DNA of 64,000 nt from Rhodobacteraceae bacterium HLUCCO18 (lineage in GTDB: Bacteria > Pseudomonadota > Alphaproteobacteria > Rhodobacterales > Rhodobacteraceae): the NCBI GenBank assembly GCA_001314805.1, contig LJSY01000007.1, positions 23,358 to 87,357 on the forward strand, given 5' to 3'. The notes under the pieces are model-generated. The model ran no database searches. It was not told the origin of the DNA and worked only from the letters and a program-made list of their open reading frames with translations. The position numbers and the translations under genes are program-made. Positions 24,847-34,496 of the stretch are shown here, one piece after another; position 1 is the stretch's first letter; each line of letters opens with the position of its first letter.

Positions 24847-26055
24847 TCAGGGCGTGACACCTGTTTCCGCAGCGATCTCGGCACGCGACTTCCGCGCGCG
24901 TTCCGTCGCGGATTTCAGCTGACCGCAGGCGGCCATGATGTCCTCACCCCGAGGCGTGCGGATCGGTGAGGCGTAGCCGGCCTTGTAGATGATGTCGGCG
25001 AACCGTTCGATCCGGGTCCAATCCGACCGAACATAGGGGGCGCCGGGCCATTCGTTGAACGGGATCAGGTTGATCTTGGCCGGGATGCCCCTGATCAGCT
25101 GCACCAGGCGCCGCGCATCCTCATCGCTGTCGTTCACATCCTTCAGCATCACGTATTCGAAGGTGATCCGCTCCGAATTCGACACCTTGGGATAGGCGCG
25201 AAGCGCGTCCAGAAGCGTCTGGATGTTCCAGCGCTTGTTGATCGGCACCAGCCGGTCGCGCACCTCGTTCGTCGTGGCATGGAACGACACCGCCAGCATG
25301 CAGCCGATCTCCTCGGCGCAGCGTGCGATCTCGGGCACCACGCCGGATGTCGACAACGTGATGCGCCGGCGCGATATGGCGATGCCTTCGCCATCCATGG
25401 CGATCTTCATCGCATCGCGCACGTTCTCGAAATTGTAGAGCGGCTCTCCCATGCCCATCAGGACGATGTTGGAAATCAGCCTTGGCCGGTCGCCCGACCC
25501 CTCGCCGGGGCGTGGCCATTCGTCGAGATCGTCGCGCGCCACCATCACCTGGCCGATGATCTCGCCTGCGGTCAGGTTGCGCACCAGTTTCTGCGTGCCC
25601 GTGTGACAGAAGGAACAGGTCAGCGTGCAGCCCACCTGGCTGGAGATGCAGAGCGTGCCGCGATCCTCCTCGGGGATATAGACGACCTCGACCTCGTGGC
25701 CGCCCGCGATGCGCATCAGGTATTTGCGCGTCCCGTCTAGACTGACCTGCTTGGACACGACCTCGGGCACGGCGATATCGAATGTCGCCTCCAGCTCGGC
25801 GCGGTAGGCCTTGGCGAGATTCGTCATGGCCGAAAATTCTCGCACGCCCTTCTGGTAGATCCATTGCCAGATCTGCCCCGCGCGCATGCCGGCCTGCTTT
25901 TCCGGGGTGCCCGCCTCGATCAGCGCCGTGCGCAACCCGTCGCGCGTCAGCCCGACAAGGTTGACGCGGCCGCCCTCGGGCGTCTTGCGCGGGATCGTCA
26001 GAAGATCCTGCGTGATGGGGGCGTGCGGAATCGGGGCCGTCGCGGTCATGGTCAT
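24847..26055 (-). CDS. rlmN: 23S rRNA (adenine-2503-C2)/tRNA methyltransferase RlmN
   Basis: A 402-aa radical-SAM enzyme that methylates A2503 of 23S rRNA and A37 of some tRNAs. The CxxxCxxC motif appears as [11 protein letters not shown], preceded by SSQVGC. The catalytic C-terminal cysteine lies near the end in IMAACGQL, and the GMGEPLYN motif is present. The ATG at 26055 is chosen because GAGG precedes it; upstream GTG and downstream ATG alternatives differ by a few residues only. The N-terminal Pro/Ile-rich extension is usual in this group. Confidence 0.95.
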   Translation of the reverse strand: MTMTATAPIPHAPITQDLLTIPRKTPEGGRVNLVGLTRDGLRTALIEAGTPEKQAGMRAGQIWQWIYQKGVREFSAMTNLAKAYRAELEATFDIAVPEVVSKQVSLDGTRKYLMRIAGGHEVEVVYIPEEDRGTLCISSQVGCTLTCSFCHTGTQKLVRNLTAGEIIGQVMVARDDLDEWPRPGEGSGDRPRLISNIVLMGMGEPLYNFENVRDAMKIAMDGEGIAISRRRITLSTSGVVPEIARCAEEIGCMLAVSFHATTNEVRDRLVPINKRWNIQTLLDALRAYPKVSNSERITFEYVMLKDVNDSDEDARRLVQLIRGIPAKINLIPFNEWPGAPYVRSDWTRIERFADIIYKAGYASPIRTPRGEDIMAACGQLKSATERARKSRAEIAAETGVTP

Positions 26056-26111
26056 GTGCCTCGGATGGATCGGGGTCACATATAGGCGCCGACGCCTTTT
26101 GGCAAATCCCG

Positions 26112-26672
26112 TCAGTTCGTGCAGCGCGCCTCGGCGTCCTCGACCGACGCGGTGAAGCCGAACAAGGAGAACGTGTCGCGCGTGGTCGTTCCCCGCGCCG
26201 ACACCCCGGTCACGATGGCGTTGCTGCCGCGTTTCATCGCGGCGATCAGGCGCGCGTCATCCTCTGCCGTCGGCGACCAGGCGAAGCCCACGTTTCCACC
26301 ATCGACTTCGCGGTTCTCGGTGTAGAACTCGAACGTGTCGTCGCCGATCTCGACGGTCACCACGTGTCCGTCGGGATAGGGATATCCGCCGGTGAAGGAC
26401 ACCTCCCCCATCCGGCCCTGCTCGGGCCAGTAGCTGACGAAGATCAGGATATCGCCGCGATTGACCTCGACCTCGTTGCCATCGCGCGTGTTTACCGTTT
26501 CGACGGGTTGCGACACAACCCAGCATTGCCTCGGATCGTCCTCGACGAAGACGCTCCAATCGGTTTCCGTCGCTACACGATTTGTGCTTTCGTCTTGTGC
26601 CAGCACGCCAAGGGGCGATACCGCCAGCCCCATCGCCGCGACGATGCCCATAATGGAGAATTTGTTGAACAC
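26112..26672 (-). CDS. Invasion-associated locus B (IalB) family protein
   Basis: A 186-aa secreted protein with a signal peptide ending near VLAQD. The IalB domain begins [18 protein letters not shown] and contains conserved [23 protein letters not shown] sequence and two cysteines, one near the start and one near the C-terminus. The family is widespread in alphaproteobacteria; the name comes from Bartonella, and in free-living species its role is unknown, probably in envelope stability. It is divergent from asparaginase. Confidence 0.85.
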   Translation of the reverse strand: MFNKFSIMGIVAAMGLAVSPLGVLAQDESTNRVATETDWSVFVEDDPRQCWVVSQPVETVNTRDGNEVEVNRGDILIFVSYWPEQGRMGEVSFTGGYPYPDGHVVTVEIGDDTFEFYTENREVDGGNVGFAWSPTAEDDARLIAAMKRGSNAIVTGVSARGTTTRDTFSLFGFTASVEDAEARCTN

Positions 26673-26830
26673 GTCTGCCTCCAGCCCCGACTGCCTCCGC
26701 CCGGCACGTCCCGGTCACGACACCGGGTGTGCAGGCTTTTATGAACGAAACAATAGGGGATCAAACCGGCCAGCGAAAGTCCCGAAGCGGAAAATCGCCC
26801 AGCGCGTATCACATCGGTGAGGGAAAACCC

Positions 26831-27847
26831 ATGACAGGACAAAACAACGCAGTGGATCTGCTGCACGTCATTCGCGACCCGTTGGTCGAATGCACCCATC
26901 GCGGCCATGCGGCGGTCTGGCGCCATGGCGATGGTCTGGTGACCGGCTGGGGCGACGTGACCGGCCGGATCCTGCCGCGCAGCGCGATGAAGATGATGCA
27001 GGCCCTGCCGCTGGTGGAAAGCGGCGCGGCGCGTGCCGCAGGGCTGTCCGATATCCGGCTGGCGCTGTCCTGCGCCTCGCATCGGGGCGCGGCGATCCAC
27101 ACCGACACGGTCACGTCGTGGCTGGCCGATCTCGGGCTGTCCGAGCCCGATCTGCGCTGCGGTCCGCAGATGCCCTCGGACGAGGCAGCGCTCCATGCCA
27201 TGATCCGCGCCCATGGCGCGCCAGACCAGCGGCACAACAACTGTTCGGGAAAACATACCGGTTTCCTGACCCTGTCGAAGCATCTCGGCGGCGGGCCCGA
27301 ATATCTCGAGATCGACCATCCCGTGCAGCAGGCAATCCGCACCGCGGTCGAGGAGCTGACGGAGGAGACCTGCGACAGCTACGCCATCGACGGCTGTTCC
27401 GCTCCGAACTTCGCGCTGTCACTGGAAGGCTTCGCGCGCGGCCTCGCGGCCTTCGCGGCCTCCGGGGACATCGGCGGCGCGCGTGGCGCTGCCATGTCAC
27501 GGCTCGTGTCCGCGATGATGGCCCATCCCCAATACGTTTCGGGCGAGGGGGGTACCTGCACCCGCCTGATGCGCGCCATGAACGGGCGCGCGGCGATCAA
27601 GACGGGGGCCGAGGGCGTTTTCGCGGCGATCGTGCCGGAACACCGCCTCGGCATCGCGGTCAAGATCGAGGATGGCGCCACGCGCGCTTCGGAGGCCGTG
27701 ATCGCCACTCTTCTCGTGGGGGTGGGCGTGCTCGACCCGAACCACCCTGAGGCGCGGGCGCTGATGCATGGGCCCGTCCGGAACCGCCGGGATATCGTGA
27801 CCGGGCGTATGGAACTGGCGCCGGGCATCGCGGGCTGGAGCCTGTAG
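26831..27847 (+). CDS. L-asparaginase (Asparaginase_II family)
   Basis: A 338-aa protein of the asparaginase II family related to the Rhizobium etli thermolabile enzyme, distinct from E. coli AnsA/AnsB. Diagnostic motifs are PRSAMKMMQALP, SCASHRGAAIH, NNCSGKHTGFL and DGCSAPNFALSL. It hydrolyses L-asparagine to aspartate and ammonia in the cytosol. The ATG at 26831 is chosen because GAGGG lies nearby and the homologous start is VDLLHVIRDPLVE. It is convergent with the histidine kinase gene, with a 7-bp gap. Confidence 0.88.
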   Translation: MTGQNNAVDLLHVIRDPLVECTHRGHAAVWRHGDGLVTGWGDVTGRILPRSAMKMMQALPLVESGAARAAGLSDIRLALSCASHRGAAIHTDTVTSWLADLGLSEPDLRCGPQMPSDEAALHAMIRAHGAPDQRHNNCSGKHTGFLTLSKHLGGGPEYLEIDHPVQQAIRTAVEELTEETCDSYAIDGCSAPNFALSLEGFARGLAAFAASGDIGGARGAAMSRLVSAMMAHPQYVSGEGGTCTRLMRAMNGRAAIKTGAEGVFAAIVPEHRLGIAVKIEDGATRASEAVIATLLVGVGVLDPNHPEARALMHGPVRNRRDIVTGRMELAPGIAGWSL

Positions 27848-27854
27848 TCCTTCG

Positions 27855-30023
27855 TCACTCCGCCCGAGGCGCGAAGGCCTCGATCCGCGCAAGCAGCGCG
27901 TCCTTCTTCAGGGGTTTCGTCAGGACATCATCCATGCCGGATCCGAGGAAGCGCTCCCGGTCGCCGCTGACCGCGTGGGCGGTCATGGCGATCACGGGCA
28001 CACGCGGCAGGCCGACCTCTGCCTCGTAGCCGCGAATGAGACTCGTGGCCTCGAGGCCATCCATCCCCGGCATCGAGATATCCGTGAAGACGATATCCGG
28101 CGGGTCATGCTTGTAGGCCGCCACAAGCGCCGATCCGCTGTCGACAAGCGTCAGGTCCACATGCTGCGACTTCAGCATCGTCCTGAACACCAGCTGGTTG
28201 GTCTTGTTGTCCTCGGCCGCGACGATGCGAACCCGCGCCCGTTCCGGCATTTTCGCGGGCTCTTTCGGCGTGCCCTGTGCGTCGTCCAGGAAAAGCCTCA
28301 GAAGCGCGGCGTCCGTTTCGGGCAGCACCAGCGGCCGAGTTCCGGGCGCGGCGTTCGCGGGATCGTCGCAGAGGTGCAGGATCGTCCGGCGGCCGCGTGC
28401 CGCGCGAAGCACCCCGACATGGGCTGCCGCCTCGTCGGGATCGGGCGTCAGGATGACCACGCTGTCGGCCTGCGCCGCAGCATCCGCGTCAGGCTCCGGC
28501 ATGGCGCGGATGCGCGCGCCCAGATGCGCCAGCCGCGCCAGCAGGTCGCGCGCACGCTCCGAAAACAGGGGGCCGATCAGAACCACGTCGCGGGCCTCCG
28601 GCGCAAAGGCGGGCGCGGCTGGCGGCATCGGCCCGGCGTGTTTGAGCGTGACCGAGGCGACAAAGGTTGATCCGCGGCCAAGCTCGGATTGCAGCGAGAT
28701 GTCCCCACCCATCATCCGCACGAGCCGCTTGGTGATGGCGAGGCCCAACCCCGTTCCATCATGGTTGCGGTTCTTGTTTTCCTCGACCTGGTTGAATTCG
28801 CCGAAGATATGGGCCTGCATCTCGGGCGCGATGCCGATGCCGGTATCTTCCACCGCGATCCGCAGCGGCAGTCCCGGTTCCGAGGCCGGAGCGGCGGAGG
28901 TGACGGTGACGCAGACATGGCCGCGCTCGGTGAACTTGACCGCGTTTCCGATCAGGTTGAACAGGATCTGCCGCAAACGCCCGCAATCGCCCACCAGCCT
29001 GTCCGGCCATGGCACGTCGATATCGAGCTTGAAGGCAAGGTCCCGGCCCTCCAGCCCCGGGCGGAGCAGCCTGAAGATTTCGAGGATGACCTCGAGCAGG
29101 TCGAATTCCGCCTCGTGCAGCGCGAGCTTGCCGGCCTCGATCTTCGAATAGTCGAGGATGTCGTTGATGATGACCAGCAGCGCCTCGCCGGAATGCCGGA
29201 TCGTGTCGGCATAAAGCCTCTGGTCGGCGTCGAGAACGGTTTCGCCCAGAAGCTCGGCCATCGAGACGACGCCGTTCATCGGCGTCCTGATCTCGTGGCT
29301 CATGTTGGCGAGGAAGGTCGACTTGGCGTGGCTTGCGGCGAGTGCGGCGTCCCGGGCCTTCTGCAACTGCCGTTCACGGCGGATCGTGGCGGTGATATCG
29401 ACGCCGAGGCAGACCGTGTCCCCCTGCGGCGTGCGTTTGTCGATCAGGCGCACGTAGCTGCCGTTCCAGAGGCGGACGTCGACCTGCGGGATGTTCGCGC
29501 GTTCCCAGCGCTTGAGCATCCTTTCCAGCCAGTGATCCGGTTCCTCCCCCTCGATATCGACGATGCCCTCGTCGACGGCGACCCGCAGGATCGCGTCATA
29601 GCTGGCGCCGGGGGCGATATCGCTGATGCCCTCGAACGGGGAGAGGAAGGCGGGGTTGGCGGCGACAAGCCGGCAATCCCGGTCGAAAATGGCGAAACCG
29701 TCCTCGACGGCGGTCAGGGAATCCCAAAGCCGCTGCTCGGCCTGCGCGGCGCGGTCCGTCGCGACCTCCAGTTCCGCCGCGACCTGCGTGGTCCGACCCT
29801 TCAGCGCGGCGTTTTCCTCGCGCTGCTCGATCACCTGGTGCGACAGGGCGTGGGCATGTTCGGCCAGTTTGCGGTTGGCCGAATAAAGCTCTTCCGAGCG
29901 AAGGGCGAGAAGGCGCTCGGCCTGAAGCCGCGCGCGGCGTTCCTTCGCCAAGCGTGCGTCGATCCCGCTGATTGCCATGCCCGGCCCACTCATGGCGCGG
30001 GGTGCTGCCACGCCTCTCTTCAC
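27855..30023 (-). CDS. Hybrid sensor histidine kinase/response regulator
   Basis: A 722-aa cytosolic hybrid kinase with no membrane segment. Domains are a coiled coil (about 22-100), a PAS domain (about 105-215), HisKA with the phosphorylatable H243 in SHEIRTPMN, and HATPase_c (about 350-460, with DTGIGIAPE and GTGLGLAITKRLV). A receiver-like segment of uncertain competence (about 485-580) follows, then a C-terminal receiver whose FTDISMPGMDG holds the acceptor Asp. No separate response regulator or phosphotransfer gene is adjacent. The first codon is a GTG with GGAG just upstream; an ATG 15 codons in is an alternative. Confidence 0.9.
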   Translation of the reverse strand: MKRGVAAPRAMSGPGMAISGIDARLAKERRARLQAERLLALRSEELYSANRKLAEHAHALSHQVIEQREENAALKGRTTQVAAELEVATDRAAQAEQRLWDSLTAVEDGFAIFDRDCRLVAANPAFLSPFEGISDIAPGASYDAILRVAVDEGIVDIEGEEPDHWLERMLKRWERANIPQVDVRLWNGSYVRLIDKRTPQGDTVCLGVDITATIRRERQLQKARDAALAASHAKSTFLANMSHEIRTPMNGVVSMAELLGETVLDADQRLYADTIRHSGEALLVIINDILDYSKIEAGKLALHEAEFDLLEVILEIFRLLRPGLEGRDLAFKLDIDVPWPDRLVGDCGRLRQILFNLIGNAVKFTERGHVCVTVTSAAPASEPGLPLRIAVEDTGIGIAPEMQAHIFGEFNQVEENKNRNHDGTGLGLAITKRLVRMMGGDISLQSELGRGSTFVASVTLKHAGPMPPAAPAFAPEARDVVLIGPLFSERARDLLARLAHLGARIRAMPEPDADAAAQADSVVILTPDPDEAAAHVGVLRAARGRRTILHLCDDPANAAPGTRPLVLPETDAALLRLFLDDAQGTPKEPAKMPERARVRIVAAEDNKTNQLVFRTMLKSQHVDLTLVDSGSALVAAYKHDPPDIVFTDISMPGMDGLEATSLIRGYEAEVGLPRVPVIAMTAHAVSGDRERFLGSGMDDVLTKPLKKDALLARIEAFAPRAE

Positions 30024-30080
30024 CTCGCTCCGACTATGGGAGCGGGCGTTGAAGATCGGGTTAACCGGGCGCGGCGCGGA

Positions 30081-31256
30081 TCAGACGCGTTCGATCGCCA
30101 GCGCGATGCCCTGCCCGCCGCCGATGCACATGGTGATGAGCGCGCGTTTGCCACCGATCCGTTCCAGCTCGTAAATCGCCTTCACGGTGATGATCGCCCC
30201 CGTGGCCCCCACCGGATGGCCCAGCGCGATGGCGCCGCCGTTGGGATTCACCTTTTCCGGGTCGATGCCGAGGCCCTTGTTGACCGCGAGCGCCTGCGCC
30301 GCGAAGGCCTCGTTCGATTCGATCACGTCGAAATCGCCGATCTCCAGGCCGATCCGCGCCAGAAGGTTCTGCACCGCCGGCACGGGGCCGATGCCCATCA
30401 CCTCGGGGCGCACCCCGGCATGGGCGTAGCCGAGCACGCGGGCCCGGGGTTTCAGACCGGCCTTTTCCGCCGCATCGGCGCGCGCCAGCACGATGGCAGC
30501 CGCGCCGTCGTTGATGCCGCTGGCATTCCCGGCGGTGACCGAGCCGTCCTTCCGGAACACGGTCCTGAGGCCCGCCAGCGCCTCGGGCGTAGTGGCCTTG
30601 GGGTGTTCGTCGGTGTCGAAGGCGACGATTTCGCGTCTGACCTTCACTTCGACCGGCACGATCTGCTCCTTGAAGCGCCCTTCCTCGATGGCGCGGGCGG
30701 CGCGTTTCTGGCTTTCCAGCGCGAAACCGTCCTGATCGGCGCGGGTGATCTGGTGCTCGTCCGCGACGTTTTCCGCCGTCACGCCCATGTGCCCGGTGCC
30801 GAAGGGGCAGTGCAGCGCGCCGATCATCATGTCGAGCGCGCGCACATCGCCCATCTTCTGGCCCCAGCGCGCCTCGGGCAGGATGTGGGGTCCGCGGCTC
30901 ATGCTTTCGGCGCCACCGGCCAGACCGTACTCCGCATCGCCCAGCGCCAGCGACTGTATGACCGAGACGATGGCCTGCGCACCGGACCCGCAAAGCCGGT
31001 TCACGTTCATCGCGGGCGTCGTGTCGGGCACGCCGGCCTGCATCGAGGCCACGCGGCTGAGATACATGTCCCGCGGTTCGGTATTGATCACATGACCGAA
31101 GGCCACGTGCCCGATCCGGTCGCCCTCGACCCCCGCGCGGTCCAGCGCGGCCTTCGCGGCCGTGGCGCCAAGCTCGATGGGGGGCACGCCGGCAAGCGTC
31201 CCGCCAAAGGTTCCGATGGCCGTCCGCGCGCCGGACAGAATGACGATATCGTCCAT
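30081..31256 (-). CDS. Acetyl-CoA C-acetyltransferase (thiolase family)
   Basis: A 391-aa thiolase. The nucleophilic Cys is in NRLCGSGAQAI near residue 88, the conserved His is in GHPVGATGA near 349, and the C-terminal Cys is in MCIGGGQGIA near 380. It condenses or cleaves acetoacetyl-CoA or 3-ketoacyl-CoAs. Biosynthetic (PhaA/BktB-like) and degradative roles cannot be separated by sequence alone, and no phaB or phaC is nearby. The ATG at 31256 has GGAGGGAG before it; a longer frame upstream overlaps serA and is not used. Confidence 0.92.
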   Translation of the reverse strand: MDDIVILSGARTAIGTFGGTLAGVPPIELGATAAKAALDRAGVEGDRIGHVAFGHVINTEPRDMYLSRVASMQAGVPDTTPAMNVNRLCGSGAQAIVSVIQSLALGDAEYGLAGGAESMSRGPHILPEARWGQKMGDVRALDMMIGALHCPFGTGHMGVTAENVADEHQITRADQDGFALESQKRAARAIEEGRFKEQIVPVEVKVRREIVAFDTDEHPKATTPEALAGLRTVFRKDGSVTAGNASGINDGAAAIVLARADAAEKAGLKPRARVLGYAHAGVRPEVMGIGPVPAVQNLLARIGLEIGDFDVIESNEAFAAQALAVNKGLGIDPEKVNPNGGAIALGHPVGATGAIITVKAIYELERIGGKRALITMCIGGGQGIALAIERV

Positions 31257-31339
31257 GGGCTCTCCCTCCCGAATGTCTCGGGACCATAGAGCCTCAGCGC
31301 GCGGACCGCGTCCAGTGCGACCTGACGTAGCCGCCCCGC

Positions 31340-32935
31340 TCAGGCGGTCGCGAACTGCAGCGTCCGCACCTGCTGGAACAGGCCCGTGGCCGTGAGCTTG
31401 TCGAGCACATGGGCCGGCGGCTGTTCGTCGAGATAGAGCAGCGCGATGGCCTCCCCGTCCCGCTCGGACCGGCCAAGGGTGAAGTTGGCGATGTTGACGC
31501 CGTTCTCGCCCATGGTCTGGCCGAGCGTGCCGATGATGCCGGGCACGTCCTTGTTGGTGGTGTAGAGCATGTGCGCCCCGATCTCGGCATCGATGTTGAT
31601 GCCCTTGATCTGGATGAAGCGCGGCTTGCCGTCCGAGAACACCGTGCCCGCGATCGACCGCGTCTTGTGCGGCGTCTTGACCACGAGGCGGATATAGCCG
31701 TCGAAAACGCCGGTCTTGTCCTGCGTCGTGGTGCTGAGCTCGATCCCGCGCTCGCGTGCCATCACGGGGGCGGACACCATGTTGACGTCCGGATTGGCCG
31801 CCTTCATCACACCGGCGATGGCGGCGGCGTTGAGCGCGTGGAGGTTCATCTCCTTGGCGACACCATTGTAGACGATCTCGATCTCGTCGATCGATTCCTC
31901 GGTGAGCTGACCCACGAAGGCACCGAGATGCTCGGCGAGCTTCAGCCACGGGCCCATGATCCGGGCCTCCTCGGCGGTGACGGAGGGCATGTTGAGCGCG
32001 TTCGACACGGCCCCGGTCAGCAGGTAGTCCGACATCTGCTCGGCCACCTGAAGGGCGACGTTTTCCTGAGCCTCGGTGGTGGAGGCGCCCAGATGCGGGG
32101 TCACCACGACATTGGGCAGACCGAAGAGAGGGTTCTCGGTCGCCGGTTCCTCCGCGAACACGTCGAAGGCCGCGCCCGCGACATGGCCGGTCTCGATCAG
32201 TTCGGCCAGCGCCGCCTCGTCGACCAGCCCGCCCCGCGCGCAGTTGATGATCCGCACGCCCTTCCTCGTCTTGGCGAGGTTCTCCGCCGACAGGATATTC
32301 GCCGTCTTCTCGGTATAGGGGACGTGCAGCGTGATGAAATCGGCCCTCTGCAGCAGCTCCTCGAGCTCGACCTTGGTCGCGCCGATCTCGCGCGCGCGCT
32401 CCTCGCTCAGGAACGGGTCATAGGCCAGCACCTTCATCCGGAGGCCCAGCGCACGGGCGATCACGATGGACCCGATATTGCCCGCACCGATCACGCCCAG
32501 CGTCTTGCCGGTCAGCTCGACACCCATGAAGCGGGACTTCTCCCAGTGCCCGGCATGGGTCGAGGCGTTGGCCTCGGGGATCTGGCGGGCGACAGCGAAC
32601 ATCATCGCGATGGCATGCTCGGCCGTCGTGATGGAGTTTCCGAAGGGCGTGTTCATCACGATGATGCCCTTCTTGGACGCCTCGGGGATGTCGACATTGT
32701 CCACGCCGATCCCGGCGCGGCCGATGACCTTGAGGTTGGTCGCGGCGGCCAGCACCTTTTCCGTGACTTTCGTGGCCGACCGGATGGCGAGGCCGTCATA
32801 CGCGCCGATCACCGACAGGAGCTTGTCCTTGTCCTTGCCGATGGAGGGGTCGAAGGTGACGTCGATGCCGCGGTCACGGAAGATCTGGACAGCGGTTTCC
32901 GAGAGCTTGTCGGAGACGAGAACTTTTGTGGCCAT
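31340..32935 (-). CDS. serA: D-3-phosphoglycerate dehydrogenase SerA
   Basis: A 531-aa long-type SerA that oxidises 3-phosphoglycerate as the first committed step of serine synthesis. The NAD-binding GAGNIGSIVIARAL motif (about 148) and catalytic Arg/Glu/His set (NCARGGLVDE, PHLGASTTEAQ) are present. The allosteric substrate-binding domain and C-terminal ACT domain (residues about 455-531) make it the long form, usually serine-sensitive. The ATG at 32935 matches the family N-terminus MATKVLVSDKL. serC lies 78 bp upstream on the same strand, so the two probably form one operon. Confidence 0.96.
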   Translation of the reverse strand: MATKVLVSDKLSETAVQIFRDRGIDVTFDPSIGKDKDKLLSVIGAYDGLAIRSATKVTEKVLAAATNLKVIGRAGIGVDNVDIPEASKKGIIVMNTPFGNSITTAEHAIAMMFAVARQIPEANASTHAGHWEKSRFMGVELTGKTLGVIGAGNIGSIVIARALGLRMKVLAYDPFLSEERAREIGATKVELEELLQRADFITLHVPYTEKTANILSAENLAKTRKGVRIINCARGGLVDEAALAELIETGHVAGAAFDVFAEEPATENPLFGLPNVVVTPHLGASTTEAQENVALQVAEQMSDYLLTGAVSNALNMPSVTAEEARIMGPWLKLAEHLGAFVGQLTEESIDEIEIVYNGVAKEMNLHALNAAAIAGVMKAANPDVNMVSAPVMARERGIELSTTTQDKTGVFDGYIRLVVKTPHKTRSIAGTVFSDGKPRFIQIKGINIDAEIGAHMLYTTNKDVPGIIGTLGQTMGENGVNIANFTLGRSERDGEAIALLYLDEQPPAHVLDKLTATGLFQQVRTLQFATA

Positions 32936-32986
32936 GTCAGGCACTCCCTGCTTGCAGACCGGCCACCCCGTGGCGGGCCGGGTCAT

Positions 32987-33009
32987 GCGTATTTGGAGAA
33001 AGATGAAGG
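32987..33009 (+). repeat. Dispersed repeat tail, copy 3 (no hairpin)
   Basis: GCGTATTTGGAGAAAGATGA followed by AGG matches the tail of copy 1 except for a short internal change. The large hairpin seen in other copies is absent or degraded. It lies in the serC-serA gap on the strand opposite the genes. Confidence 0.5.
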
Positions 33010-33013
33010 GGGA

Positions 33014-34195
33014 TCAGGCCGCCGTGGCCTGTCCCTCGATTTCCATGTGGAAGGCCCAGTCGAGCCATGGCAGCATCGCCTCGATATCCGAGGTCTCGAC
33101 CGTCGCGCCGCACCAGATCCGCAGACCCGGGGGCGCGTCGCGGTAGCCGCCGACATCGAGCGCCACACCTTCGGCCTCCAGCCGCTTGGCCACGGCCTTG
33201 GCGAACGCCGCGCCATCGGCGATCCGGTCATCGGTGAACTTCAGGCAGACGCTTGTGTTCGACCGTGTCGCCGGGTCGGCGGCGAGATTGTCGATCCAGT
33301 CACGCGCCGCGCAGAAATCGAAGATGGCCTGCGCATTGCGGTCGGCGCGCGCCATCAGTTCGGGCAACCCGCCCATGGCCTGCGCCCAGTCGAGCGCCAG
33401 CAGGTAATCCTCGACCGCCAGCATCGACGGCGTGTTGATCGTCTCGCCCACGAAGATGCCCTCGATCAGCTTGCCCCCCTTGGTGAGACGGAAGATCTTT
33501 GGCAGCGGCCATGCCGGCGTGTAGCTTTCCAACCGTTCGACGGCGCGGGGGGACAGGATCAGCATCCCGTGGGCCGCCTCGCCGCCCATGACCTTCTGCC
33601 AGGAGAAGGTCGTGACATCGAGCTTGTCCCATGGCAGGTCCTGCGCGAAGGCCGCGCTGGTCGCGTCGCAGATGGTGAGGCCCGCGCGGTCCGCCGGGAT
33701 CGCATTCCCGTTCGGAAGCCGGACGCCCGATGTCGTGCCGTTCCACGTGAACACCACATCCGTGTCGAAATCGACCTCGGCCAGATCGACGATCTCTCCG
33801 TACTCGGCCGTCTTCACCTCGGCCTCGAGCCTGAGCTGCTTCACCGCGTCGGTGACCCAGCCCGCGCCAAAACTTTCCCAGGCCAGCATGGTGCAGGGCC
33901 GCGCGCCCAGCATCGACCACATCGCCATCTCGACGGCGCCGGTATCCGAGGCCGGGACGATGCCGATGCGGTACTCCTGCGGCACGCCGAGGATGGCGCG
34001 GGTCGTCTCGATCGCAGCCTTGAGCTTGGCCTTGCCCACCGCCGCGCGATGCGAACGGCCAAGCGGCGCGCCCGAAAGCTTGTCAAGGGAGAATATGGGG
34101 GGTTTGGCGCAGGGGCCTGACGAAAAGCGCGGGTTCCTCGGTTTCGAGGACGGACGCGTGATGTCCGGCCGCGTGGCCGGTTGTGCGAGTGCCAT
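33014..34195 (-). CDS. serC: Phosphoserine aminotransferase SerC (alphaproteobacterial type)
   Basis: A 393-aa fold-type I PLP enzyme that converts 3-phosphohydroxypyruvate plus glutamate to phosphoserine. Family signs are the N-terminal [10 protein letters not shown], the [15 protein letters not shown] region, and the PLP lysine in [16 protein letters not shown] near 208. The ATG at 34195 is used; a GTG 40 codons upstream reads through the structured leader and is not natural. A leader with two hairpins precedes it. It is followed by serA, making a serC-serA operon, with serB 12 kb away. Confidence 0.95.
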   Translation of the reverse strand: MALAQPATRPDITRPSSKPRNPRFSSGPCAKPPIFSLDKLSGAPLGRSHRAAVGKAKLKAAIETTRAILGVPQEYRIGIVPASDTGAVEMAMWSMLGARPCTMLAWESFGAGWVTDAVKQLRLEAEVKTAEYGEIVDLAEVDFDTDVVFTWNGTTSGVRLPNGNAIPADRAGLTICDATSAAFAQDLPWDKLDVTTFSWQKVMGGEAAHGMLILSPRAVERLESYTPAWPLPKIFRLTKGGKLIEGIFVGETINTPSMLAVEDYLLALDWAQAMGGLPELMARADRNAQAIFDFCAARDWIDNLAADPATRSNTSVCLKFTDDRIADGAAFAKAVAKRLEAEGVALDVGGYRDAPPGLRIWCGATVETSDIEAMLPWLDWAFHMEIEGQATAA

Positions 34196-34240
34196 CTCTG
34201 GATATCCTCTCAGATATGCGCCCCTCGTTGGGGAGGGGTG
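34196..34240 (-). promoter_or_regulatory. Structured serC leader (putative serC RNA motif)
   Basis: On the serC strand a CCCCTC / GAGGGG hairpin (34221-34238, six-base loop) is followed by an ATATC / GATAT hairpin (34201-34217) whose loop and 3' arm carry the AGAGG ribosome-binding-like sequence just before the ATG. Such a compact two-hairpin leader before serC in alphaproteobacteria matches the described serC motif. Sequestering the ribosome-binding site would be the expected control. The match to the published consensus is from memory. Confidence 0.6.
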
Positions 34241-34357
34241 TCCCGTCGCCGGGCATACGCCGCGCGCGCCTCGCCCACAAGCCGCAAAAAGGGCGCAGAG
34301 GGTCGCAAATGACACGCCCCGTGTTCACTGCGTTCATCATCGGAAACCACAGGCCAT

Positions 34358-34371
34358 GTTTCGGTCGAAAC
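34358..34371. promoter_or_regulatory. Palindromic motif TTTCGGTCGAA, site 3
   Basis: GTTTCGGTCGAAAC is an inverted repeat (GTTTCG, GT, CGAAAC). It shares TTTCGGTCGAA with the site at 20005. It lies in the serC-marR divergent region, about 160 bp before serC and 190 bp before marR. Confidence 0.4.
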
Positions 34372-34455
34372 GCCGGGACAGGTTGCGATCGCGAAAGGGC
34401 GCCTCGACGAAACAACGCCGTCACTATGCTACCGGTTTCCTTGAAATATCTATCC

Positions 34456-34488
34456 GTCTGGACAGTTTGCATGTCACATCATCCAGAC
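34456..34488. promoter_or_regulatory. Inverted repeat upstream of the marR promoter
   Basis: GTCTGGA and TCCAGAC are separated by 19 bases and end 8 bases before the likely -35 box of the MarR-family gene. This is a plausible autoregulatory or activator site; nothing more can be said. Confidence 0.4.
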
Positions 34489-34496
34489 ATTTGGGC

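Noticed and set aside
28689..31289. An 866-codon open frame antisense to the histidine kinase and thiolase
   Set aside because: Same reasoning: both opposite-strand genes carry all family motifs, and this frame has none.
31409..34120. A 903-codon open frame antisense to serA and serC
   Set aside because: It spans two well-identified genes on the opposite strand and has shadow-like composition rich in Arg, Asp and His.
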